From NCBI RefSeq assembly GCF_947501665.1, contig NZ_CANMWS010000004.1:62001-126000 (forward strand): a DNA stretch of 64,000 nucleotides, in the 5' to 3' direction. This DNA comes from an uncultured Shewanella sp. Lineage in GTDB: Bacteria; Pseudomonadota; Gammaproteobacteria; Enterobacterales; Shewanellaceae. The position numbers and the translations under genes are program-made. Shown here piece after piece: positions 20,320-29,219 of this stretch. Numbering within the stretch: the stretch's first letter is position 1; every line of letters begins with the position of its first letter. The notes under the pieces were generated by a model. The model was not told where the DNA came from. It saw nothing but the letters and a program-made list of their open reading frames with translations, and searched no databases.

Positions 20320-21396
20320 TTAACCTAAACACACAGCCACTCTTGGTGTCAATTTAGTCACCAGTTCATAAGCTATCGTACCAATATGTTCTGCGACAAC
20401 TTCAACGGGTAATTTGCTCCCCCAAAGCATCGCTTCATCACCCACCTTATCGCTCGCATCAACGCCTAAGTCCACGCTTAACATATCCATTGAGACTCGA
20501 CCAACTATAGGTACTAATCGGCCATTAACCCAAACAGGCGTCCCCTCAGGGGCATTTCGAGGATAACCATCACCATAGCCTATTGCCACAATCCCTAACC
20601 GTGTATCTTGCTTAGCCTGCCAATAACTGCCATAGCCTACTGGTTCGCCTGCTTTATGATCGCGAACAGCAATCAGTCTTGACACTAAATCCATCGCTGG
20701 AAGCAATCCATGATCGCGACCTAAATCCTCATTAACCGGTGAAACACCATATAAAGCTATACCGGCTCGTACCCAATCAGCTTGCGTTTCTTTCCAATAA
20801 AGCGTTCCAGCTGAGTTTGCTAATGAATGATGACCAGGTAAATCTCGTGTCAAACCAGAGAATACTTCAAGCTGAGCCGATGTCATCGGATTATTTGGCT
20901 CATCAGCGCAAGCAAAGTGCGTCATTAAATGAATGGGTTTAGCGACATTTTCACATCGCATTAAACGCTCATACATTGAATGAAATTCTTCAGGTGTGAA
21001 GCCTAATCGATGCATACCAGAATCAATTTTTAACCACACATTAACAGGAGTAGAAAGGCTCGTTTGTTCTAACATCTCTAATTGAGAGCTATGATGTACT
21101 ACCGTTTCAATATCATGTTCAACTAATTGATAAAGGTCATCTGTTCGAAATACACCTTCCAATAATAATAATTTTGCTTTCACGCCACCAGAACGCAATA
21201 TCAACGCCTCTTCAAGACGTGCAAGCCCAAAACCATCCGCCGTTTCTAAGCAACTCGCTACATTCAGCAACCCATGCCCGTACCCATTGGCTTTAACAAC
21301 GGCCATCACTTGACTATTAGGTGCGATTTCTCGCAACCTTTTCATATTATGTTGTAATGCAGAACGACTAATCTCAGCACGAGGAAATGGTTTCAA
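20320..21396 (-). CDS. alr: Alanine racemase
   Basis: PLP enzyme (358 aa) making D-alanine for peptidoglycan. [12 protein letters not shown] contains the PLP-binding Lys near residue 34. [13 protein letters not shown] and ANSAGTLYW are typical, and the second catalytic residue Tyr lies in [31 protein letters not shown] and [14 protein letters not shown] complete the pattern. It follows dnaB by 88 bp on the same strand, the common dnaB-alr arrangement, and ends at a clear terminator. Confidence 0.95.
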   Translation of the reverse strand: MKPFPRAEISRSALQHNMKRLREIAPNSQVMAVVKANGYGHGLLNVASCLETADGFGLARLEEALILRSGGVKAKLLLLEGVFRTDDLYQLVEHDIETVVHHSSQLEMLEQTSLSTPVNVWLKIDSGMHRLGFTPEEFHSMYERLMRCENVAKPIHLMTHFACADEPNNPMTSAQLEVFSGLTRDLPGHHSLANSAGTLYWKETQADWVRAGIALYGVSPVNEDLGRDHGLLPAMDLVSRLIAVRDHKAGEPVGYGSYWQAKQDTRLGIVAIGYGDGYPRNAPEGTPVWVNGRLVPIVGRVSMDMLSVDLGVDASDKVGDEAMLWGSKLPVEVVAEHIGTIAYELVTKLTPRVAVCLG

Positions 21397-21484
21397 ACAA
21401 TCACCTAAATTTTATATTTTATTGTCAATGAGCGCTAAACTCTAATTTAATACACATGCATGAACATTGAATGAAAGTAAAAAA

Positions 21485-22891
21485 TTAATCTTCTTCAAAT
21501 TGTGGGCCAGCATAATTATCAAATCTTGAAAATTGCCCTTGGAATGTTAAACGTACGCGCCCAATGGGTCCATTACGTTGTTTACCAATAATAATCTCGG
21601 CAGTGCCTTTGTCTTCAGAATCATCATTATAAACTTCATCACGGTAAATAAACATAATCAAATCAGCATCTTGCTCGATAGCACCTGATTCACGCAAATC
21701 GGAATTCACTGGACGCTTATCTGCTCGTTGCTCCAATGAACGGTTAAGCTGAGACAGTGCGACAACAGGAATTTCCAGCTCTTTTGCTAATGCTTTTAAT
21801 GAGCGAGAAATCTCAGAAATCTCTAGCGTACGATTATCCTTCAAAGCCGGTACTTGCATTAATTGCAAGTAATCTATCATGATCATGGACAAACCACCGT
21901 ATTCTCTGGCAATACGCCTTGCACGACTTCTCACCTCTGTAGGCGTTAAGCCTGAACCATCATCAATATACATTTTACCTTGTTCAAGCATAATCCCCAT
22001 AGTAGATGACACTCTAGCCCAATCGTCATCATCTAACTGACCCGTACGAATTTTTGTTTGATCCACTCGCCCAAGAGATGCCAACATACGCATCATAATT
22101 TGTTCCGAGGGCATCTCTAAGCTAAAAATTAAGACAGGTTTATCTTCATGCAATGCAGCTTGTTCACACAAATTCATGGCAAAAGTGGTTTTACCCATCG
22201 AAGGACGCGCAGCAACAATAACAAGATCCCCAGACTGAAAACCTGCGGTCATTCCGTCTAAATCACCGAAACCACTAGAAACCCCTGTAACACCATTAGT
22301 GGGGTTATTGTATAACTGTTCAATCTTATCAACCGTTTTCTCTAAAATGGTTTTAATGCCTTCAGGTCCTTCATTAGCATTTGTTCTTTGTTCAGCAATT
22401 TTGAAAACCTTCGTCTCAGCCAGATCAAGCAACTCTCCTGAATTACGACCTTCTGGGTTAAACCCAGCATCCGCAATCTCATTCGCCACTTTAATCATAT
22501 CCCTAACTACGGCTCTTTCTCGGACAATATCGGCATAGGAATGGATGTTACCTGCACTGGGTGTATTTTTTGCAATTTCGCCGATATAAGCAAATCCGCC
22601 AACATCCTCTAACAAATCCTCAAGCTCAAGCTGTTCAGCAACAGTAATTAAATCAATTGGTTGACCAGAACCAACTAAAGATTCCATCGCCCCAAAAATC
22701 ATTCCATGGGCACGTGAATAAAAATCTTCTTTTACTATTGCCTCAGCCACTTTATCCCACGCATCAGCATCAAGCATGAGCCCACCCAATACAGATTGCT
22801 CAGCTTCAATCGAATGAGGGGGCATCTTTAATGCATCCATTTGTAAATCACGAATGGGGGCTTTGGCCTTGAAGGCACTTTGTTGTGACAT
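21485..22891 (-). CDS. dnaB: Replicative DNA helicase DnaB
   Basis: Hexameric 5'-3' helicase (468 aa from the chosen start). I use the ATG at 22891 because GGAG lies just upstream and the protein then begins MSQQSAFKAKAP; the ATG at 22912 adds seven atypical residues. The N-terminal domain has PPHSIEAEQSVLGGLML. The RecA-like domain has the Walker A AARPSMGKTTFAMN, LIFSLEMPSEQIMMRMLA (motif 1a), the Walker B region SMIMIDYLQLM, and VALSQLNRSLEQRADKRP with SDLRESGAIEQDADLIMFIYR. No intein is present. Confidence 0.97.
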   Translation of the reverse strand: MSQQSAFKAKAPIRDLQMDALKMPPHSIEAEQSVLGGLMLDADAWDKVAEAIVKEDFYSRAHGMIFGAMESLVGSGQPIDLITVAEQLELEDLLEDVGGFAYIGEIAKNTPSAGNIHSYADIVRERAVVRDMIKVANEIADAGFNPEGRNSGELLDLAETKVFKIAEQRTNANEGPEGIKTILEKTVDKIEQLYNNPTNGVTGVSSGFGDLDGMTAGFQSGDLVIVAARPSMGKTTFAMNLCEQAALHEDKPVLIFSLEMPSEQIMMRMLASLGRVDQTKIRTGQLDDDDWARVSSTMGIMLEQGKMYIDDGSGLTPTEVRSRARRIAREYGGLSMIMIDYLQLMQVPALKDNRTLEISEISRSLKALAKELEIPVVALSQLNRSLEQRADKRPVNSDLRESGAIEQDADLIMFIYRDEVYNDDSEDKGTAEIIIGKQRNGPIGRVRLTFQGQFSRFDNYAGPQFEED

Positions 22892-23149
22892 TGACTCTCC
22901 AAAATACAGCAAACATGCAAAGCATGATTTAATACAAGCTTAAAAACAAAAAATTTAATGAATATTACAATGATTTATTAAAATCACATCAATTAATCTT
23001 GAAATGAAAACCACAGGATTTAATCTAGCAACATTCTTTATAGCGCATTGTGCAACCGCTATTGTACAGCCTGTTGCCCCTGCGCCCAAGAATTAAGTGA
23101 GGATAGGGAAAAATAGTGACCATGAAAATCGATGAGAAATGAGAGCCAA

Positions 23150-23193
23150 AAATAAAAACGCCGCCGCCTTGAGGTTGATTATTCAGCCCCAAG
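23150..23193 (-). terminator. Possible terminator downstream of csgD
   Basis: On the minus strand an imperfect 11-bp stem (CTTGGGGCTGA / TCAACCTCAAG, 23168-23193) is followed, after a GC-rich nonamer, by TTTTTATTTTT. The spacer between stem and U-tract is longer than usual, so this is tentative. The remaining 338-bp gap between csgD and dnaB shows no gene. Confidence 0.35.
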
Positions 23194-23229
23194 CACGACA
23201 CAGATAATATTGAATAGACTACAAAACCT

Positions 23230-23898
23230 TTAACTCACATTCAATTCAAACTGACTTTGATGAGATTGGGCCCAACGAAGTAACTCCACTCGATTTCGAG
23301 ACTGAGTTTTTCTAAAAATAGATGAAATATGTGCTTTTACTGTATGCTCACTAATGCATAATCGATGAGCAATTTCTTTATTCCTCGCTCCACTCGATAC
23401 CAGATGAATAATCGTTCTTTCTCGACTTGTCAGCATTTGCAGCATGACAACCGTATCTTGTAGCGCATTTTGCCCGCCATCTAACCGCCGTATCAGTTGA
23501 CTAAATGTTTGACTCAATAATACTCTATCAAACCAAAGTTCACCTTCTAGCATTTTCCTCAATGCACTTAATAATAAGTCCATGCCTTGATCGGCATACA
23601 AAATACCTTTGATCCCTAATAGCAATGCAGACTCAGCTTCAATCGTTCCTCTCTCAACTTGGTATAAAGCAACAGGATATTGAGAGACTAATTGCGAAGC
23701 CAATAAAGGAATACCTTTACTGTCCATCGCGGCCCCTTTTTGCGAAATAAGACAGAAGCCTTGACCGGCATTCTCTGCAGATAATTCAGAAACTTGTTTG
23801 ACGACCCGCGTTTTAAAACCAATTGATTCGGCCAATATAGCCAAATGACATGGCGCAGCCAATTGATGAATAAACACTAACTCATCGATTTTACCCAT
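23230..23898 (-). CDS. csgD: CsgD-type LuxR/FixJ transcriptional regulator of curli
   Basis: 222 aa, close to the 216 aa of enteric CsgD. The N-terminal two-thirds is an atypical receiver-like domain. The C-terminal HTH is clearly LuxR: MLTSRERTIIHLVSSGARN, KEIAHRLCISEHTVKAHISS, IFRKTQSRNRVELLRWAQ. GGGAGA lies about 9 nt upstream of the ATG. It lies downstream of csgEFG on the same strand with a 350-bp gap, so it probably has its own promoter; in E. coli csgD heads the csgDEFG operon instead. Expected role: activation of curli and matrix genes. Confidence 0.8.
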   Translation of the reverse strand: MGKIDELVFIHQLAAPCHLAILAESIGFKTRVVKQVSELSAENAGQGFCLISQKGAAMDSKGIPLLASQLVSQYPVALYQVERGTIEAESALLLGIKGILYADQGMDLLLSALRKMLEGELWFDRVLLSQTFSQLIRRLDGGQNALQDTVVMLQMLTSRERTIIHLVSSGARNKEIAHRLCISEHTVKAHISSIFRKTQSRNRVELLRWAQSHQSQFELNVS

Positions 23899-23926
23899 AG
23901 GATTGTTCTCCCTGAAAGTTTACGTC

Positions 23927-23963
23927 TGATCAAACTCACCTCCTGATTGATCAGTGTTTGATC
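23927..23963. promoter_or_regulatory. Inverted repeat with TGATC motifs in the csgD leader
   Basis: TGATCAAAC (23927-23935) and GTTTGATC (23956-23963) form an 8-bp inverted repeat with a further palindrome TGATCA at 23948-23953 between them. It lies 28-66 nt upstream of the csgD start codon. It may be an operator or an mRNA structure controlling csgD. The rest of the 350-bp csgG-csgD gap is AT-rich and shows no gene. Confidence 0.4.
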
Positions 23964-24250
23964 TCGCTTAATAATAGAAATTAGCTCGCCTCAAACGACC
24001 TAGACACAACATTAATATAACATTTAGCAATAAATTACTAGTAAAGTCTTCAATATCTATCAAACAAAGATAAAAAGAATAAATCCAACAAAAAATCTTT
24101 GAAAAATAACTTTCCCAAGATTTTACCATGAATATGAAGACCTAAAGAGAATAAAATAAATGTTACGTCGAAGGGAAAATGAGAAGAAACCGAGATTAGA
24201 CACAGTTTCTTCACTGAAAAGTTAACATTATGTATAATTAAAAATCAGAC

Positions 24251-25054
24251 TTAAGAGGCGGTAATTTTTTGAGTATCACCTTGAGTTGTGTTGTTTGATG
24301 GACTCCAATAACCTAATTCAGTACCTTGTTCAATTAACTCAACGACAGCTAATTCTATCGCCTGTAAAACACAAAATTGCACCGGCTCATTGGTTGTGTA
24401 ACCTATTTCTGCTTCGGCTAGACGATTAAGACTCGTATATCGAAAAAGGCCTGCACGCATTTCCTGAGAATAAACACGTTTTGTCGTCGATACTGACATC
24501 ATCACCTTACCGGTATGAACATCCACAGCTCTGAGATAAATGGTAATTTGATCTTCACGATATAACTCTGATGCACCAATACCGTAATATTCTACACCAG
24601 CCCCACCAGTACTGATGTTTGTTTCGTAACTGATAATCCCACCTTCAAGCAATAATCGAGCATCAGTTAAATGAGGTACTTCAGCCGGTTTAGATTTGAC
24701 CACTTGTTTCTTAATGATTTTTCTTTCTGTTAGTAAATTTTGCAATCCTTCACGTTCAACAGGTGAAAACCATTTTGAATCCAGCAAGGTTTGCACCAAC
24801 ATAGAGGTCGCTCCCTGAGTGACCGCAGTTGAAAACGAACTCACATTTTGTTGCGGCTTATATTGACCCGTTTGATCACGAAAAGAATACACAGCAACAG
24901 GTATAGGGTATTTAGGCTTAGGCTGGCTCTGTAATGTTTTCATTGTATCACTAACAGTATTAAGCTCAGCGGGTGTCACACTTAATATTGGCTTTGGAAA
25001 TAAACTGCATCCAGATAAACAAAGTAAACCGATAAAGGGAAGTATTTTTTTCAT
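24251..25054 (-). CDS. csgG: Curli secretion channel lipoprotein CsgG
   Basis: 267 aa outer-membrane lipoprotein forming the curlin export pore. The signal peptide ends in the lipobox LSGC (MKKILPFIGLLCLSGCSLFP). Conserved CsgG segments include PVAVYSFRDQTGQYKPQ, SSFSTAVTQGATSMLVQTL, SKWFSPVEREGLQNLLTERK, and LLLEGGIISYETNISTGG followed by GVEYYGIGAS, then RAVDVHTGKVMMSVSTTKRV and FRYTSLNRLAEAEIGYTTNE. Length and motifs match well. It follows csgF by 6 bp. Confidence 0.95.
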   Translation of the reverse strand: MKKILPFIGLLCLSGCSLFPKPILSVTPAELNTVSDTMKTLQSQPKPKYPIPVAVYSFRDQTGQYKPQQNVSSFSTAVTQGATSMLVQTLLDSKWFSPVEREGLQNLLTERKIIKKQVVKSKPAEVPHLTDARLLLEGGIISYETNISTGGAGVEYYGIGASELYREDQITIYLRAVDVHTGKVMMSVSTTKRVYSQEMRAGLFRYTSLNRLAEAEIGYTTNEPVQFCVLQAIELAVVELIEQGTELGYWSPSNNTTQGDTQKITAS

Positions 25055-25060
25055 TATTAT

Positions 25061-25453
25061 TTACCCAAAATCCGACATTCTGATAATAGTCACTTCTGTC
25101 GGATCTAATACATTTGTAATGGTGATAACGGTATCACCACCTAAAGAAACAATATCAATTAAATAATCACCCGATGTAAAGGTGCCATTTTCTATTTCCC
25201 CATTCGTCACACCTCGTGTAATTTCACTGATCATATTCCGTTCTAACGACTCTTGAAAACGGGTAACAAAATCATCATCACTCCCTTGTTCGGTATGATC
25301 ATTTTGTGCATTAGCTTTGTTTAATAAATAAGAGCCAATAAGAGGGTTACCACCAAAACTTGGGTTTAACGGGGTATAAACTAACTCTGTTGCGTGTAAA
25401 GCTGTACTTGAAAAGCATGCCGCTGTCGCGAGCATTAACATCCTATTGTTCAT
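25061..25453 (-). CDS. csgF: Curli assembly protein CsgF
   Basis: 130 aa from the ATG at 25453, which has AGGA 9 nt upstream; the ATG at 25462 abuts that site. The signal peptide is MLMLATAACFSSTALHA. The mature N-terminus TELVYTPLNPSFGGNPLIGS is the conserved region that plugs into the CsgG pore. It is followed by LLNKANAQNDH and the C-terminal beta-rich part. CsgF links curlin nucleation to the CsgG channel at the cell surface. Gene order csgE-csgF-csgG with gaps of 11 and 7 bp indicates one operon. Confidence 0.93.
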   Translation of the reverse strand: MNNRMLMLATAACFSSTALHATELVYTPLNPSFGGNPLIGSYLLNKANAQNDHTEQGSDDDFVTRFQESLERNMISEITRGVTNGEIENGTFTSGDYLIDIVSLGGDTVITITNVLDPTEVTIIRMSDFG

Positions 25454-25464
25454 TATTCTCATTC

Positions 25465-25857
25465 CTAAAAACCATCATTGACTGTCGACAATTCACCCGC
25501 AATAGCACCCGCTCTGACTCGAGCAATATGATCAATTGTCAATAAAATTGCTTGCTCAGCTCTTTCTTTAATGGGGTTTGCTCGACGTCCGAAATGAGTC
25601 ACATAAATTTTCTCGCCATTAAGTTCTAGCGTTAATTCAGTGCCCGCCTGAGGAAATACAGTTTCATAAAGCGTCACATTAAAACCTTGCGTAAAAGGTA
25701 AACTGCGCCAATAACTCGAATAATAAAAATTAAAATCTTTACCAAATCGAGTCAATGTTCTGTCTATGACTAACCCACTGATCTCAATATCATCGTCAGC
25801 TGCCAATACTGGCAAAGCTAAAAAAAAACATAATAATAGAGTGATTATCTTCGTCAT
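25465..25857 (-). CDS. csgE: Curli assembly chaperone CsgE
   Basis: 130 aa from the ATG at 25857, preceded by GGAGGGGGA; the longer in-frame start at 25962 would put 35 non-signal residues before an obvious signal peptide (MTKIITLLLCFFLALPVLAA). The mature part EISGLVIDRTLTRFGKDFNF, WRSLPFTQGFNVTLYE, VYVTHFGRR-like and AGELSTVNDGF are CsgE hallmarks. CsgE caps CsgG from the periplasmic side and delivers curlin subunits. It is first gene of csgEFG. Confidence 0.92.
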   Translation of the reverse strand: MTKIITLLLCFFLALPVLAADDDIEISGLVIDRTLTRFGKDFNFYYSSYWRSLPFTQGFNVTLYETVFPQAGTELTLELNGEKIYVTHFGRRANPIKERAEQAILLTIDHIARVRAGAIAGELSTVNDGF

Positions 25858-26203
25858 TCCCCCTCCAACATCCCTGTGAATTACTTTTAAAATTGATGAT
25901 AAGCCAAGGGTAATTGAACATTCCTTAAGACCAGTGAACCTCAAATTATCGATAAATAACACTCCCTTATAAAAAAATAACCCATTGGGACTAGCTCTTT
26001 TGTACTAGTTGAGTTTAGTGCTTATGTCGATAGAATGCTGATTGTTGACAGTAAGGATTAATTAAAGCGGAAATAATAGAATATAGAAGGAAGATTTATT
26101 GATGCCAGTAGAAATCACTTTTCCATTCTTATAAATAAGCAATCAATGTGATAATTAAGCCATTACGACATGGGCGCATATGGCTTAATTAAATGAAACT
26201 GAA
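25858..26203. other. csgE upstream region
   Basis: About 346 bp between csgE and the transporter gene, both minus strand. It must hold the csgEFG promoter. A near-palindrome GACTAG-N10-CTAGTT at about 25989-26010 is the only symmetry I noticed. There is no gene; curlin genes csgA and csgB are not here. Confidence 0.5.
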
Positions 26204-27490
26204 TTAAAATAAACCTAATAAAATAGCCGTAATAGAAAGTAAACCAGCCAATATAACAAACAGATTACTCAGACGTCCCCTGTAAGCTTTTAAGGCGGGA
26301 ACCTTATAAATAGCATACATAGGCATTAAATATAAAATAGCCGCAATCACTGGCCCACCCAAAGATTCTATCATCCCCAGAATGCTCGGATTAAGGATAG
26401 CCACCCCCCAACAGGTCAAAAACATAAAACCAATAATAAATTTATCAATTTTTGGTGTCGCCACTGTTGAAGCATCCAATTTCATTTGTTTTGTAATCAA
26501 TCCTTTTAACCCTTCTCTTGCTCCCATATAATGACCAAAAAAAGATGATATAATAGCCACAAAAGCAATTATAGGGCCGAAATAGCTCACAAAGTCACTT
26601 TGATGCATATTCGCTAAATAAGAAAGAATAGGTAAATTATGCGCCTTAGCTTCCACAAGCTGAGCTGGGGACAATGACAGCACGCAAGAAAAAACAAACA
26701 ACATAACAAATCCCACCAACATCAAGGTGGTATTACGTAAAATCACATCAGCTTTATTCGCCGCATGCTCTCCATGATCGCGCTTTAAGGACACCGAAAA
26801 TTGCGAAATAGCAGGTGAGTGATTAAATGCAAAAATCAATACTGGAATTGTTAACCAAACGGTACTCAAAAAGTCTCCTGTCGAAGGCACGCTCATCAGA
26901 GCATCAAGCTTCCAATCAGGAATAAGATAAAGAGACATAAACGCTAATATAGCCACTAAGGGATAAACAAGCAGCTGAGTGACCTTCAACATAAATTGCT
27001 CACCCGCCATCATCACAGACATCATGCCCACAATAAGTGTACCTGATAGCAACCATCGAGGTGGTGAACTAAAGCCCAATTGATGGACCATAAAACTATC
27101 GACCGTATTTGTGATCCCCACTGCATAAATTAGCACAATAGGATAAATAGCCAAAAAATAAAGTAACGTGATAGCCCTTCCCGCTCCGTCGCCAAAATGC
27201 TCAGTCACAACTTCTGTAATATCACTGTTTTTTTTAGTCGATGAACAAACAAAACGCGATAAACCACGGTGGGCTAGATAAGTCATAGGACCAATTAAAA
27301 TTGCCATTAATAATAGAGGCCAAAAGCCCCCCATTCCAGCATTTATCGGTAAAAATAAAATCCCAGCGCCGACAGCTGTGCCAAATAAACTCAACATCCA
27401 TGTTGTATCTTTTGCAGTCCACGCGACCGAACTCACCCTATCTTGTGTACTTATCAGTACATCTTGATTCTCTACCTGTTCTTTTTGCAT
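26204..27490 (-). CDS. SdaC/TdcC-like HAAAP-family amino-acid transporter
   Basis: 428 aa with about 11 transmembrane segments. [20 protein letters not shown] is the N-terminal signature of the hydroxy/aromatic amino acid permease family. [36 protein letters not shown] and [17 protein letters not shown] are typical of the serine/threonine-proton symporters SdaC, TdcC and YhaO. No serine dehydratase gene is adjacent, so the substrate (serine or threonine) is inferred from family only. Confidence 0.82.
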   Translation of the reverse strand: MQKEQVENQDVLISTQDRVSSVAWTAKDTTWMLSLFGTAVGAGILFLPINAGMGGFWPLLLMAILIGPMTYLAHRGLSRFVCSSTKKNSDITEVVTEHFGDGAGRAITLLYFLAIYPIVLIYAVGITNTVDSFMVHQLGFSSPPRWLLSGTLIVGMMSVMMAGEQFMLKVTQLLVYPLVAILAFMSLYLIPDWKLDALMSVPSTGDFLSTVWLTIPVLIFAFNHSPAISQFSVSLKRDHGEHAANKADVILRNTTLMLVGFVMLFVFSCVLSLSPAQLVEAKAHNLPILSYLANMHQSDFVSYFGPIIAFVAIISSFFGHYMGAREGLKGLITKQMKLDASTVATPKIDKFIIGFMFLTCWGVAILNPSILGMIESLGGPVIAAILYLMPMYAIYKVPALKAYRGRLSNLFVILAGLLSITAILLGLF

Positions 27491-27845
27491 CCATCCACAC
27501 CTTGTAAAAAAACTTAAACACAGTATTCATACGTTGATATTTTATCTGTATATTCGCTGAATAAGCGATCGAGGGTATACTAATGAATCCTTCAAAAGAA
27601 GAAATAAGTCGAATTTTCCCTCAACAATTGTTATCAAACAAACATTAACCAAACAACAAACATGAAAAACAATAACTAACAAACTGACAAACACATACTT
27701 AAAAACAAAAAAAGCACAACTTAAACAAGAAGAACACATGGTTATTTTACATAAACAACCTATTAACATGACAAAGTAAAATAATATGGTTATTTTTAAA
27801 TAAAAATATAACTTTCAAACAGTTAGATTGGAGTACTAAATAATA
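27491..27845. other. AT-rich divergent intergenic region
   Basis: 355 bp separating two divergent genes. It contains no credible coding frame; a 75-codon minus frame at 27542-27769 is low-complexity Cys/Val/Leu-rich translation of AT-rich DNA without a ribosome-binding site. It presumably holds the promoters of both neighbours. Confidence 0.55.
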
Positions 27846-28391
27846 ATGGACAATCACCTCAATATCATCGTTGGCTCAACCAATCCTATTAAAATCAATG
27901 CTGCTCAGACCACCATTGCCACATTCTACCCAAATGCCAGCATTCAATGTCAGGGTATGCAAGCCCCATCGTTAGTCCCTGAACAGCCCATGACCGCTGA
28001 AGAGACCAAACAAGGTGCTATCAATAGAGTGAAGTACTGCCAGTCACGACATGAAGCAGATTTTTACTTTGCCATGGAGGGCGGAGTCGACTTATTTGAG
28101 CAAGGCCCTGCAACTTTTGCTTATTTAGCCATTGCCACAAAAAACCAACTGTCCATCGGCAGAAGTGCTTCATTACCTCTTCCCATAGCGGTTTATCAAG
28201 CACTAAAACAAGGTGAAGAATTAGGACATGTCATGGATAGACTATTTAACACTAAGAATATTAAGCAACAAGGTGGTGCAATAGGGCTACTCACCCAGCA
28301 TAAAGCCACAAGAGAAAGCACTTATACTCAAGGTTTGATCTTGGCTATGGCCCCCATTTTAAACCCAGCACTCTTTGAACATCATCCATAA
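27846..28391 (+). CDS. yjjX: Inosine/xanthosine triphosphatase, YjjX family
   Basis: 181 aa house-cleaning NTPase that hydrolyses ITP and XTP to keep deaminated purines out of nucleic acid. The N-terminal IIVGSTNPIKINAAQTTI is the family substrate loop (GSTNPxK). VPEQPMTAEETKQGAINRVK, FAMEGGVDLFEQG and KQQGGAIGLLTQHKATREST are diagnostic. Length matches E. coli YjjX. Single gene. Confidence 0.9.
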   Translation: MDNHLNIIVGSTNPIKINAAQTTIATFYPNASIQCQGMQAPSLVPEQPMTAEETKQGAINRVKYCQSRHEADFYFAMEGGVDLFEQGPATFAYLAIATKNQLSIGRSASLPLPIAVYQALKQGEELGHVMDRLFNTKNIKQQGGAIGLLTQHKATRESTYTQGLILAMAPILNPALFEHHP

Positions 28392-28484
28392 TATGAGATG
28401 CTGTGGAGCGCTAATGTGAACTCCAGCCTAAATTCAACCTTAACAATAAAAAAAAGCCTTCATCATAAGGTAGGATGATAATAT

Positions 28485-29105
28485 TCACATTGCGGCCTGA
28501 ATAGCCAACTTCACCCCTTCGATACACGTATGCAAAGACATACTGGGTTGGCCAAGATATTCAGGTAACGTCGCTTTTTCAGGTAACATCGGTAGATTTA
28601 ACCAACCAACAGGTGTCGATAATTGATGAATGGAAAGGTAATGTAACACACCATAAAAAACATGATTACCATATAACGTCCCGTTTGAATTTGAAATATC
28701 AGCGGGAACCCCATTGCTTCTCATCATTTTGACCATAGTATTAAGAGGTAATGAGCTCATGTAGGCAACGGGACCAGACTTAGCTGTAAATGCATTATCC
28801 TCATTTAAGTCACTGGTATCAATCATGCTATGAGCTTTCATGTCATTAAAATTATGAGCAATACGCTCAAGCGTTATGATATTAGCCCCAATATATTCCC
28901 CCATCATAAGCACCACATCGGGCTTGAATTCGGTCATTGCCATACACACAGCATCAACTGAATCAAAAAATGTTTCCTTTATTAAACGAGAATAAATACG
29001 AATTTTCCCTTGTTGTAAACCATGTAAGGTATCAACAACAGATTGGGCTGAATAAGTATATCGAGGTGCATGTGCTTCAAAACCTATCAGTAGTACTTTC
29101 TTCAT
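28485..29105 (-). CDS. Pyroglutamyl-peptidase (C15)-like protein lacking catalytic Cys and His
   Basis: 206 aa from the ATG at 29105, with GGAAAA 6 nt upstream. The fold family is peptidase C15: MKKVLLIGFEAHAP, PDVVLMMGEYIG, ITLERIAHNF, SGPVAYMSSLPLN, then ISNSNGTLYGNHVFYG and GWLNLPMLPEKA. The catalytic Glu is kept (Glu80 in TLERIA). The nucleophile Cys in the usual SAGxxxCN motif is Gly146 (GTLYGNH), and the catalytic His of the usual xHVPxxPEQ is Asn170 (LNLPMLPEK). It is therefore probably not a peptidase. Transcribed alone, convergent with yjjX. Confidence 0.75.
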   Translation of the reverse strand: MKKVLLIGFEAHAPRYTYSAQSVVDTLHGLQQGKIRIYSRLIKETFFDSVDAVCMAMTEFKPDVVLMMGEYIGANIITLERIAHNFNDMKAHSMIDTSDLNEDNAFTAKSGPVAYMSSLPLNTMVKMMRSNGVPADISNSNGTLYGNHVFYGVLHYLSIHQLSTPVGWLNLPMLPEKATLPEYLGQPSMSLHTCIEGVKLAIQAAM

Positions 29106-29219
29106 CACATTTTCCAGTTTTATGGAGTCAAGTTCTCACATCCTATCCACCTTAATGAGTCTAGCCATAAAAACCAAAGCTTGATAACTTTAAGTCATAA
29201 CAATGCAATGGAACTTTTT

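Noticed and set aside
27542..27769. 75-codon minus-strand frame rich in Cys, Val and Leu
   Set aside because: It is the translation of AT-rich intergenic DNA in a divergent promoter region, with no ribosome-binding site and no family.
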